Source: DASXTC01 sp036505635
GTDB taxonomy: Bacteria; Acidobacteriota; Polarisedimenticolia; JACPZX01; DASXTC01
Assembly: GCA_036505635.1 (NCBI GenBank)
Contig: DASXTC010000053.1
Location: 1 to 64,000, forward strand
DNA length: 64,000 nucleotides
Direction: 5' to 3'
Part shown: piece by piece, positions 9,597 to 17,244 of the stretch
How the letters are laid out: every line of letters begins with the position of its first letter
Numbering within the stretch: position 1 is the first letter of the stretch
Notes under the pieces: model-generated
Databases searched by the model: none
Seen by the model: only the letters and a program-made list of their open reading frames with translations
Told to the model about the DNA's origin: nothing
Position numbers and translations under genes: made by a program

Positions 9597-10382
9597 ATGA
9601 AGTCGGAGAAGCTGACCATCGCGGGCAGGAGCCTGGGCTCCCGGCTGATCGTGGGGACCGGCAAGTACCCGTCCTTCGAGATCATGAGGCAGGCTCATGA
9701 GGCTTCCGGGAGCGAGGCCGTCACGGTGGCCGTGCGCCGGGTGAACCTCTCGGATCGATCGAAGGAATCCCTTCTCGACTACATCGATCCGAAGCGATTC
9801 ATGCTGCTGCCCAACACGGCGGGCTGCTACACCGCCGACGACGCGGTGCGCACGGCGCGGCTGGGGCGCGAGGCGGGCCTGTCGAGCTTCGTGAAGCTCG
9901 AGGTGATCGGAGACGAAAAGACTCTCTTTCCCGACAACGAGGGGCTCCTCGAGGCCACCAGGATCCTCGTCAAGGAGGGGTTCGTGGTGATGCCCTACAC
10001 CAACGACGACGTGGTCATGGCGAAGAAGCTGCGTGACGCCGGGGCCGCCGCGGTCATGCCCCTGGGCGCCCCGATCGGCTCGGGGCTCGGCATCCGCAAC
10101 CTCGTGAACCTGACCTTGATCCTCGAGGCGATCACCGACATCCCCGTGATCGTGGATGCCGGCGTGGGGACCGCCTCGGACGCCGCCGTCGCCATGGAGA
10201 TGGGATGCGACGGCGTCCTGATGAACACGGCGATCGCGGGGGCGCGCGACCCCGTCAGGATGGCCCGCGCCATGAGGCTGGCCGTGGAGGCGGGCCGACT
10301 CGCCTTCGAGGCGGGCCGGATCCCCAGGAAGCTCTACGCAACCGCCTCGAGCCCTCTGGAGGGGACCCCCTTCATTCCCTGA
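9597..10382 (+). CDS. thiG: Thiazole synthase ThiG
   Basis: A 261-aa TIM-barrel enzyme that condenses 1-deoxy-D-xylulose 5-phosphate, the ThiS thiocarboxylate and dehydroglycine into the thiamine thiazole. The Schiff-base lysine is Lys100 in VKLEVIGD. The C-terminal phosphate-binding region reads DAGVGTASDAAVAMEMGCDG. Length is normal for the family. The ATG at 9597 is chosen because it follows the thiS stop directly and begins the conserved LTIAGRSLGSRLIVGTGKY region. Confidence 0.95.
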   Translation: MKSEKLTIAGRSLGSRLIVGTGKYPSFEIMRQAHEASGSEAVTVAVRRVNLSDRSKESLLDYIDPKRFMLLPNTAGCYTADDAVRTARLGREAGLSSFVKLEVIGDEKTLFPDNEGLLEATRILVKEGFVVMPYTNDDVVMAKKLRDAGAAAVMPLGAPIGSGLGIRNLVNLTLILEAITDIPVIVDAGVGTASDAAVAMEMGCDGVLMNTAIAGARDPVRMARAMRLAVEAGRLAFEAGRIPRKLYATASSPLEGTPFIP

Positions 10383-10388
10383 CGGCCG

Positions 10389-10847
10389 CTACCGGCGCCT
10401 CTCGCGCACGGCGGCCTCGGTCTCTCTCTTGAGGTCCTTCTCCCTGAGGGCGGCGCGCTTGTCGTAGCTCTTCTTGCCCTTCGCCACCCCGAGCTCCACC
10501 TTGATGCGTCTGTCCTTGAGATAGATCTTGAGCGGAATCAGGGTCGACTTGCCGTGGGTGACCTCCCGTTCCAGACGCACGATCTGATTGCGGTGCAGCA
10601 GCAGCTTGCGGGGGCGCAACGGCTCGTGGTTCATCCGGTTGCCGTGGGGGTAGGGACCGATGTGGCAGTTGTAGAGCCACATCTCCCCTTCCTGGCACCG
10701 CGCGTAGGAGTCCTTGAGGTTGCACAGTCCGAGCCGCAGCGACTTGACCTCCGTGCCGACGAGGACGATCCCCGTCTCGACGCGATCCAGTATGAAGTAG
10801 TTGAAGTGCACCTGGCGGTTTGTGGCCAGCACTTTTTCGTAGGTCAT
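10389..10847 (-). CDS. smpB: SsrA-binding protein SmpB
   Basis: A 152-aa trans-translation factor that binds the tRNA-like domain of tmRNA and delivers it to stalled ribosomes. It has the OB-fold core (NYFILDRVETGIVLVGTEVKSL), the conserved KIYLKDRRIKVELGVAKGKK segment and the basic C-terminal tail that enters the mRNA channel. It converges with thiG and diverges from sthA across a 59-nt promoter region. A TATGAT hexamer sits about 25 nt upstream on the minus strand. No complete tmRNA gene is in the window, only two 3'-end fragments at 40458 and 51551. Confidence 0.96.
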   Translation of the reverse strand: MTYEKVLATNRQVHFNYFILDRVETGIVLVGTEVKSLRLGLCNLKDSYARCQEGEMWLYNCHIGPYPHGNRMNHEPLRPRKLLLHRNQIVRLEREVTHGKSTLIPLKIYLKDRRIKVELGVAKGKKSYDKRAALREKDLKRETEAAVRERRR

Positions 10848-10906
10848 CGGTCTTCCCGCGGTGGGGGCGCATCATATCACCAGCGCTTCTGGTACGATAT
10901 GCGGCC

Positions 10907-12286
10907 ATGAACCGCCACGACCTCATCGTCATCGGATCGGGCCCCGCCGGACAGCGAGCCGCTGTCCAGGCCGCCAAGCTGGGCAAGCACGTCGCCATCG
11001 TCGAAATGCGCCGGGTCGTGGGCGGGGTCTGCATCAACACAGGCACGATCCCCAGCAAGTCGCTGCGCGAGGCGGTCCTCTACCTGACCGGCTTCGGCCA
11101 GCGCGCCATCTACGGCTCCTCCTACACGCTCAAGGAGCGCATCACGATGGAGGACCTGATGCTCCGGACCTCCCACGTCGTGAAGCGCGAGATCGACGTC
11201 ATCCAGTCCCAGATGAAGCGCAATCGGGTGGAGATGCTGTTCGGGGAGGCCTCCTTCGCCGACCCGCACACCGTGAAGGTGACCGGCGAGCAGGGGTCCA
11301 CCACCCTCGAGGCCGACTTCGTCGTCATCGCCGCCGGCACGCGCCCGGCCGCGCCCCCCGGCGTCACCTGCGACGGGGAGCATCTGATAGACAGCGACGG
11401 CATCCTGGACGTCAAGACGCTGCCCCGCACGCTCACCGTGGTGGGGGCCGGCGTGGTCGGCCTGGAGTACGCCTCGATCTTCGCCACGCTGGGAGTCGAG
11501 GTGACCGTGGTCGACAAGAGGGATCGGCTCCTCGACTTCGTGGACGCCGAGATCATCGAATCGCTCTCCTACCAGCTCCGCCAGCGCGGCACCACGATGC
11601 GGTTGGGCGAGGAGGTCAGGCAGATCACGTGCAGCGAGGGCAAGGCGGTGGCCGAGCTGGTGAGCGGCAAGAAGATCGTCTCGGATCTGGCGCTCTTTTC
11701 GGCGGGGAGGATCGGAGCGACGGCCGCGCTCAACCTGGAGGCTGCCGGCCTTCAGGCCGATGACCGCGGGCGGATCCCGGTGGACGAGCGCTTCCGCACG
11801 AAGGTCCCACACATCTACGCGGTGGGGGACATCATCGGCTTTCCGAGCCTGGCCTCCACGTCCATGGAGCAGGGGCGCCTCGCGGCCGCCCACGCCTTCG
11901 GGATGGCGGCCGGACCGATGCCCGTTCTCTTCCCGTTCGGGATCTACACCATCCCCGAGATCTCGATGATCGGCCCCACCGAGGCGGAGCTGACGAAGGC
12001 CGCCGTCCCCTACGAGGAGGGGATCTCCAGGTACCGGGAGATCGCCAGGGGGCAGATCCTGGGGGACGACACGGGGCTCGTGAAGCTTCTCTTTCACCGG
12101 GAGAACCGCCGGCTCCTGGCAGCCCACATCATCGGAACCGGGGCCACCGAGCTGATCCACATCGCCCAGGCCGTGGTGATTCTCGGTGGAACGCTCGACT
12201 ACTTCCTGACCAATGTCTTCAACTATCCCACCCTCGCGGAGTGCTACAAGGTCGCCGCGCTCGACTGCGCCAACAAGCTGGCCTGA
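10907..12286 (+). CDS. sthA: Soluble pyridine nucleotide transhydrogenase
   Basis: A 459-aa FAD flavoprotein that exchanges hydride between NADPH and NAD+. The FAD-binding motif is IGSGPAGQRAA near the N-terminus, the NAD(P)-binding motif is VVGAGVVGLEYAS in the middle, and a dimerisation domain ends the protein. The segment GGVCINTGTIPSKSL keeps only one cysteine. This separates it from dihydrolipoamide dehydrogenase and mercuric reductase, which need a redox-active pair, and is typical of SthA. A TACGAT hexamer ends 8 nt before the ATG and there is no Shine-Dalgarno, so the mRNA may be leaderless. Confidence 0.9.
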   Translation: MNRHDLIVIGSGPAGQRAAVQAAKLGKHVAIVEMRRVVGGVCINTGTIPSKSLREAVLYLTGFGQRAIYGSSYTLKERITMEDLMLRTSHVVKREIDVIQSQMKRNRVEMLFGEASFADPHTVKVTGEQGSTTLEADFVVIAAGTRPAAPPGVTCDGEHLIDSDGILDVKTLPRTLTVVGAGVVGLEYASIFATLGVEVTVVDKRDRLLDFVDAEIIESLSYQLRQRGTTMRLGEEVRQITCSEGKAVAELVSGKKIVSDLALFSAGRIGATAALNLEAAGLQADDRGRIPVDERFRTKVPHIYAVGDIIGFPSLASTSMEQGRLAAAHAFGMAAGPMPVLFPFGIYTIPEISMIGPTEAELTKAAVPYEEGISRYREIARGQILGDDTGLVKLLFHRENRRLLAAHIIGTGATELIHIAQAVVILGGTLDYFLTNVFNYPTLAECYKVAALDCANKLA

Positions 12287-12376
12287 CGGGCAGGCACCCT
12301 GTCCCCTTGCGCTCTCCTCCTCACTGGTGCCATACTTCGCGTTGTTTCACCCGACCGGCGCGGCCGGTGGCGACCG

Positions 12377-12411
12377 GGAAGCCCCGCATCCCGTGACGCC
12401 TCCGGGCTTCC
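12377..12411. terminator. Candidate hairpin between sthA and ricT-like gene
   Basis: GGAAGCCC (12377-12384) and GGGCTTCC (12404-12411) are perfect 8-nt inverted arms. It lies ~90 nt after the sthA stop. No T-run follows, so terminator function is uncertain. Confidence 0.35.
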
Positions 12412-12439
12412 GCGACCGTGCTACATATAGAGGTGTGCC

Positions 12440-13261
12440 ATGGGCTGCGGAAGCGGCGCCTGCACTCTGGGCGACGGCGGATGCGGCTCCGGCGGCAGTT
12501 GCGGCTCCGGCGGTTCGTGCGGAGCCGGTGGATGCGGCTCGGCTAGCCGGGACGGCACCATCAGGGACGTCGTCGGAGTCAGGTTCAACAACACCGCCAA
12601 GACCTATTACTACGACTCCTCGGGCTACGACCTCCCCGTGGAGACTCCTGTCATCGTGGAAGCCGAGCACGGGGGGGAGGAGTACGCCCGCATCGTGCAG
12701 GCGACCGGGCCTTCGCGCAAGTTCGCCGGCGCCAGGCTCAAGAAGATCCTCCGGATCGCCGCTGCCCGGGACATCACCTGGAACCTGGAGAACCTGCACC
12801 GCCAGAAAGAGGCGTTCGAGTTCTGCCAGGCGCGCGTCAGGCACCGGCGCATGGACATGAAGCTCGTCTACGCCGAGGAGAGCTTCGACCGGAGGAAGCT
12901 GACCTTCTATTTCACCTCCGAGGAGCGGGTCGACTTCCGGGACCTCGTCAAGGAGCTCGCCCAGCAGTTCCACAGCCGGATCGAGATGAGGCAGATCGGG
13001 CCTCGCGACGAGGCCAAGGTCCTGGGGGGCTACGGTATCTGCGGGCGGCCGTTGTGCTGCACGACTTTCCTCAAGGAATTCGCGCCGGTGTCGATCAGGA
13101 TGGCCAAGCGCCAGGGGCTCAGCCTCAACCCATCCAAGATCTCCGGACGATGCGGGCGCCTGATGTGCTGCCTCAAGTACGAGGATACGGGGGAGGACCT
13201 TCGCCAGAAGGGACCGGCAGGCAGGCGCCCACCGGAGGAGACGGAGCAGCCCACCGCCTGA
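12440..13261 (+). CDS. PSP1/RicT-like protein with Cys/Gly-rich N-terminus
   Basis: 273 aa. Residues ~40-250 match the PSP1 (YaaT/RicT) family. In Bacillus this protein joins RicA and RicF in an Fe-S-containing complex that assists RNase Y processing. The conserved cysteine cluster is present (GGYGICGRPLCC and GRCGRLMCCLKYE). Unusually, the first ~36 residues are Gly/Ser/Cys repeats with six cysteines (3, 8, 15, 21, 27, 32), which look like an extra metal-binding tail. AGAGGTG before the ATG is a fair Shine-Dalgarno. It converges with rsmI, echoing the yaaT-rsmI neighbourhood known in Firmicutes. Confidence 0.85.
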   Translation: MGCGSGACTLGDGGCGSGGSCGSGGSCGAGGCGSASRDGTIRDVVGVRFNNTAKTYYYDSSGYDLPVETPVIVEAEHGGEEYARIVQATGPSRKFAGARLKKILRIAAARDITWNLENLHRQKEAFEFCQARVRHRRMDMKLVYAEESFDRRKLTFYFTSEERVDFRDLVKELAQQFHSRIEMRQIGPRDEAKVLGGYGICGRPLCCTTFLKEFAPVSIRMAKRQGLSLNPSKISGRCGRLMCCLKYEDTGEDLRQKGPAGRRPPEETEQPTA

Positions 13262-13279
13262 CCGCCGCGCGCCGCGCCC

Positions 13280-14167
13280 TCAGGGATCGCCCTCTTCCTC
13301 CCGAAGGTGGATCGCCGCGTAGACCCGCGCACGCGGCAGGCCCGTCTCGCGCACCAGTGCCTTGAGAGCCTCGCGCGGATGGGCCCCCGACTCCACGAGC
13401 CGGCGGTGGCGCTCGCGCAGTGCGTCCGGTGTCGGAGCCTCCGGGACGGACCCTTCAGGACGGGCCTTCTTCTCCCCTGCGGTTGCGCCTTCCACGACGA
13501 GAGTGAACTCCCCGCGCGCTTCCTCCTCCCGGAGACGGGCCGCCAGCTCGGCGAGTGTCGTGCCCAGCACCTCCTCGTGGATCTTGGTGGCCTCCCGGAC
13601 CAGTGTGATCCTCCGGTCACCGAGGAGCGCGTGGAGGTCGGCGACCGCGGCCGCAACCCGGTGCGGGGCCTCGAACAGAACGATCGGGACGGCCAGCGGG
13701 CGCAACGCCTCGATCGCGCGTCGCCGGGCGCCGGAGCGCGGCGGGAGAAAGCCCGCGAAATGAAACGACGAGGCCGCAAAGCCGCAGACCGATATCGCGG
13801 CGGCGGCGGCCGAAGGCCCCGGGATCGGGCTGACCGGGATCCGCGCCTCGAGGGCCGCGCGCACCAGCGGGGCGCCCGGGTCCGACACCCCCGGCGTCCC
13901 GCCGTCGCTGACGAGGGCCACGCAGCCTCCCTGACGCAGCACATCGAGGATCGGCGACAGCCGGCTGGCCTCGTTGAACTTGTGGCACGAGATCAGGCGC
14001 GTGGGCCGGATGCCGAAGCGCGCGAGGAGGCCGCGCGTGCGGCGCGTGTCCTCGCAGGCGATGAGCCGCGCCCCGCGCAGCGCCTCGAGTGCGCGCGGCG
14101 TGACGTCCTGCAGGTTGCCGAGCGGAGTGGCGACGACGTGGAGGGTGCCGGGGGGCCCGTCGGGCAT
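13280..14167 (-). CDS. rsmI: 16S rRNA (cytidine1402-2'-O)-methyltransferase RsmI
   Basis: A 295-aa SAM-dependent tetrapyrrole-methylase-fold enzyme that 2'-O-methylates C1402 of 16S rRNA. Family marks are HVVATPLGNLQDVTPRAL at the N-terminus, ACEDTRRT, SCHKFNE, SDGGTPGVSDPG and GPSA. The start at 14167 shares one base with the nadE stop (TGATG), giving reinitiation coupling. The frame is open further upstream through the nadE region, but that part is only a shadow of nadE. Confidence 0.95.
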   Translation of the reverse strand: MPDGPPGTLHVVATPLGNLQDVTPRALEALRGARLIACEDTRRTRGLLARFGIRPTRLISCHKFNEASRLSPILDVLRQGGCVALVSDGGTPGVSDPGAPLVRAALEARIPVSPIPGPSAAAAAISVCGFAASSFHFAGFLPPRSGARRRAIEALRPLAVPIVLFEAPHRVAAAVADLHALLGDRRITLVREATKIHEEVLGTTLAELAARLREEEARGEFTLVVEGATAGEKKARPEGSVPEAPTPDALRERHRRLVESGAHPREALKALVRETGLPRARVYAAIHLREEEGDP

Positions 14168-15006
14168 CAGGTGCCCCAGTCGCGCGGATATCTGAAGTCG
14201 ATCCCGACGGTTCGATCCGAAATCTTCGCGATGAGAGGAAGCCTCCGCTTGTACTGGGACCTGACGATCAGGCCGGTCACCCGCTCCACCATCCTCGCCG
14301 GCCAGCCGGCCTCGATGGCGGCCGCGCGCGTGCAGCGCTGGTCCACGAGCAGGTGGAGAAGCCGATCCAGGTCCTCGTAAGGGAACCCCAGCTCCCCCTC
14401 GTCGGTCTGCTGGGGCCACAGGTCGGCGGTGGGGACCTTGCGCAGGATCGCGGCAGGCACCTTCAGGTGCTGCGCCAATTGCCTGACCTGCGTCTTGTAC
14501 AGGTCGCCGATCGGGTTGAGCGAGGAAGCCATGTCGCCGTGGATCGTGCCGTACCCGAGGAGGAGCTCCGTCTTGTTGCTGGTGCCCAGCACCAGCGCCT
14601 CGTGGACCCTCGAGCGGTCGTACAGGATGCTCATGCGCTCGCGCGCCATCTTGTTGCCGCGCCGCAGGCGGTCCGCCTTCGGATCCGACCCGAAATACGC
14701 CTCCACCATCGGCGTGATGTCGAACGTTTCGGTCTTCAGGCGTAGCCGGCTGGCCAGGTCGAGCGCGTCCCTGGCGCTGGACGGATGGCTCAGCCCGTGA
14801 GGCAGCAGCACGGCGATGACGCCGCCGGCGCCCAACGCCCGGGCGGCGAGACAGGCCGCCAGCGCCGAGTCGATCCCGCCCGACAGCCCCACCACCACGC
14901 GCTTCATCCCCGCCCGGCGCGTCTCCTCGGCGATGAACCCGGTCAGGACCTCTTCCACGATTCGGGGGTTCAGCGCCAGGTCGACCTCCTCCACCTTCCC
15001 CCTCAT
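14167..15006 (-). CDS. nadE: NAD+ synthetase, ammonia-dependent type
   Basis: A 279-aa adenylate-forming enzyme converting nicotinic acid adenine dinucleotide to NAD+. The PP-loop is VVGLSGGIDSALAACLAARA; further family blocks are GTSNKTELLLGYGTIHGD and DLYKTQV. It has no fused glutaminase domain. However, a separate glutaminase-like nitrilase lies just upstream on the same strand and could supply ammonia. GAGGGAG about 8 nt before the ATG serves as Shine-Dalgarno. The stop overlaps the rsmI start by one base. Confidence 0.94.
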   Translation of the reverse strand: MRGKVEEVDLALNPRIVEEVLTGFIAEETRRAGMKRVVVGLSGGIDSALAACLAARALGAGGVIAVLLPHGLSHPSSARDALDLASRLRLKTETFDITPMVEAYFGSDPKADRLRRGNKMARERMSILYDRSRVHEALVLGTSNKTELLLGYGTIHGDMASSLNPIGDLYKTQVRQLAQHLKVPAAILRKVPTADLWPQQTDEGELGFPYEDLDRLLHLLVDQRCTRAAAIEAGWPARMVERVTGLIVRSQYKRRLPLIAKISDRTVGIDFRYPRDWGT

Positions 15007-15058
15007 TATTCAACTCCCTCTAACCAAGGTGGGGACGCGTGACGCATTGCCGTCCACC

Positions 15059-15223
15059 GCGAGGCGACCCTCCCTCGGGCACGCCTGCGCGCGGCCCCGG
15101 GCCGTGCTCGGCTCCACGCTCGCGCGGCGCTCCCGCCCGGCGGGAGCACCGCCGCGCTCACGAGGGCACCTCGGAGGGTCGCCTCGCTGCGGCCGGCAGG
15201 GCGAGCACGCGCCCTGCCCGCAG
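15059..15223. repeat. Nested palindromic element between nitrilase and nadE
   Basis: A 15-nt arm at 15059-15073 is repeated perfectly inverted at 15173-15187, enclosing ~100 nt. Inside, 15124-15157 folds into a strong stem (GCGCGGCG/CGCCGCGC outside, CTCCCGC/GCGGGAG inside). Directly after the right arm, 15187-15223 forms another stem (GGCAGGGCG/CGCCCTGCC, flanked by CTGCG/CGCAG). No target duplication or open frame is evident. It resembles a REP/MITE-like element or a structured RNA more than a simple terminator. Confidence 0.7.
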
Positions 15224-15261
15224 GTGGACTCCTTCGTCCGTCAGGTGGAGCTGTGGTCGAC

Positions 15262-16125
15262 TCAGGATTCGACACGATACCGCGCCGCCGAGATCCGCTC
15301 CAGCTCGCGCCTCACCAGGTCCAGCTTCTCGTCCCGCAACAACGGGCAGGCCGTCCTCATTCTGCGCAGCAGCATCGCGTCCAGGGAGACCGACACGCTG
15401 TCCGTCTTGAACAGCTTTCCTTCGCCGATCACCTTGCCCGAAGGCCCCACCGCGAAAGAGCCTCCACCGAAGTTCCACCCGTCCTCGTATCCGGTCCTGT
15501 TGACGTAGAGGACGAAACAGGAGAGAAACCGGGCTATGACGGTCGCCAGGCCCATCCACGACGCGCGGCTGGCCGGACTCCCCGAGGCATCGAGCCCCTT
15601 CGTGGGACTGCTCGAGACCACGATCAGGACCTCCATGCCCTCCTGAGCCAGCAGATAGGACGAGGAGAGGTGCCAGAAATCCTCGCAGATCAGGACCCCC
15701 GTGCGCCCCCACGGGGCCTCGAAGGTGCGGAGGATCTCCCCGGAACCAAAGTAGCGCCCCTCGTCGAACATCCCGTAAGTGGGCAGGTAGACCTTGCGAT
15801 GCAGGTGGGCGAGCGAACCGCGCATGAAGCAGGCCACGGCGTTGTAGAGCGACAGGCCGGGCCCCTGCTCCACGAAGCCGGCCACGATGCCGATCCGCCG
15901 GCTTTCCTTCGCGAGGCGCTCGATGATGGGGCTGTCCGAGGGGCGCTGGGCGCAGTCGGCCGTCAGGTCCTGGAGCAGGTACCCCGTGAGGCTCAGCTCG
16001 GGAAAGACGATGAGGTCGGCCCGGGCGCGGATCGCTCGGCGGATCTCCTCCAGGTGGAGCTTCAGATTGCGATCGAGATCCCCCAGGGCGGGGGCGATCT
16101 GGGCCAGCACCACGTGTGCGCTCAT
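15262..16125 (-). CDS. Carbon-nitrogen hydrolase, glutaminase-like (NadE partner?)
   Basis: A 287-aa nitrilase-superfamily amidase. The catalytic triad is visible: Glu43 in VFPELSLTGY, Lys111 in HRKVYLPTYGMFDEGRYF and Cys147 in LICEDFW. The segment around Lys111 closely resembles the N-terminal glutaminase domain of glutamine-dependent NAD+ synthetases. It lies 255 nt upstream of nadE on the same strand. I infer that it hydrolyses glutamine, or another amide, to feed ammonia to NadE as a separate subunit. A general omega-amidase role is the alternative. Confidence 0.82.
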   Translation of the reverse strand: MSAHVVLAQIAPALGDLDRNLKLHLEEIRRAIRARADLIVFPELSLTGYLLQDLTADCAQRPSDSPIIERLAKESRRIGIVAGFVEQGPGLSLYNAVACFMRGSLAHLHRKVYLPTYGMFDEGRYFGSGEILRTFEAPWGRTGVLICEDFWHLSSSYLLAQEGMEVLIVVSSSPTKGLDASGSPASRASWMGLATVIARFLSCFVLYVNRTGYEDGWNFGGGSFAVGPSGKVIGEGKLFKTDSVSVSLDAMLLRRMRTACPLLRDEKLDLVRRELERISAARYRVES

Positions 16126-16174
16126 GGCACCTCCACGCGAACCGGCCGGGATGCTACCACAGGTGAGGGAGGGG

Positions 16175-17239
16175 TCAGGGATGCCCCTGCGGCTCCGCGG
16201 TCATCCGCTCCTTCATGATCCTCTCGTGAATGGCTCGATGGCGCTCGAGCGCCTCGCGCGCCTCCCGGGCCTTGCCCAGCTTCATGAGGGACTGCCCCAT
16301 CAGGTACCAGGCTCGGTTGTTCTGAGGGTCGTCGGCCGTCACCGTGCGCAGCACCTCAACGGCGCGGGCGTGCTCCCCGCTCTGGGCCAGCGCCGTGGCC
16401 AGGCCGATCCGCGGCGGGATCGGCGCCTTGTCGGCTGCCACGGACTTCTCGAGGAGCTCCACCGCACGGGGGAGTTCCTGCATCAGAAGACAGATGGAGC
16501 CGGCGTTGGCCAGCGCGGCGGGATCGGCCGCCCCGGCGGCGATGACCTTGTCGTACTCGGCCAGCGCCTCGGGGTACTTCGAGGAGGCCATCAGGGCCGC
16601 CGCCAGCTCCGCGCGGACCTCGTTCTTGTCGGGCTGGGACCGGAGGAACGCCTCGTAGTGCCCGATGGCCTCGGCCGGCAGGCGCGCCTGGTTGAGCATC
16701 CGCGCCACCTTGAGATGGGCCGTGCCGGCGCGCGAGGAGGTGGGAGCCGCGGCCAGGTACTTCTCGTACGTCTCGAGCGCCTTGTCGAGGCGCCCCGTCG
16801 TCTCGTAGAGGCGCGCCAGATTGAAGAGGACCCCTTCGTCCGCGGGCATGAGCTCGGCGGCGCGCGCCAGGTAGGGCTCCGCCTCGGCCGTTTTGTCCTG
16901 CACCAGCAGCACTTGCGCGAGCCGCGACAGGCACCTCCCGTTGTCCCCGTTGATCTCGACGGCGGCCCTGAGCCGGCGTTCGGCTTCGGGGTAGCGCCGG
17001 GCCGAGGCGTCGATCTCTCCGAGGCGGCAGAGGCTCGGCCAGTGCCTGGGGTCGGCCGCGAGCGCCTCGCCGTAAAGCGACGCCGCCTCCTCGGTCCGGC
17101 CGGCCGTAAGCGCTTCGTCGGCCCTCGCGAAAAGCTCGTCGGGCGTGGCGGGGGCGGCGCGGACCGCCACCGGTGCCCCGAGCGACATCAACCCGGCGGA
17201 CAGGAGCATCCCGAGGATCCCGGGCGATCGGCTCATCAT
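16175..17239 (-). CDS. Exported TPR-repeat protein
   Basis: 354 aa from tandem ATGs at 17239/17236, preceded by AGG and lying just after the stop of the ASPIC/UnbV gene. Residues ~1-28 form a signal peptide (ILGMLLSAGLMSLGAPVAVRA). The rest is about nine tetratricopeptide repeats (e.g. FNLARLYETTGRLDKALETY), a protein-protein scaffold. It is presumably periplasmic and co-transcribed with the upstream UnbV protein; such TPR/UnbV pairs are common in acidobacterial and planctomycete genomes. No catalytic domain is visible. Confidence 0.85.
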   Translation of the reverse strand: MMSRSPGILGMLLSAGLMSLGAPVAVRAAPATPDELFARADEALTAGRTEEAASLYGEALAADPRHWPSLCRLGEIDASARRYPEAERRLRAAVEINGDNGRCLSRLAQVLLVQDKTAEAEPYLARAAELMPADEGVLFNLARLYETTGRLDKALETYEKYLAAAPTSSRAGTAHLKVARMLNQARLPAEAIGHYEAFLRSQPDKNEVRAELAAALMASSKYPEALAEYDKVIAAGAADPAALANAGSICLLMQELPRAVELLEKSVAADKAPIPPRIGLATALAQSGEHARAVEVLRTVTADDPQNNRAWYLMGQSLMKLGKAREAREALERHRAIHERIMKERMTAEPQGHP

Positions 17240-17244
17240 CCTGA

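Noticed and set aside
10907..12286. Dihydrolipoamide dehydrogenase or mercuric reductase
   Set aside because: The redox-active CxxxxC pair is reduced to one cysteine (CINTGTIPSK), as in soluble transhydrogenases.
13280..15013. 577-codon frame that would join RsmI to a long N-terminal part
   Set aside because: The N-terminal part lies out of frame over the well-conserved nadE gene. RsmI begins at 14167 with its conserved N-terminus.
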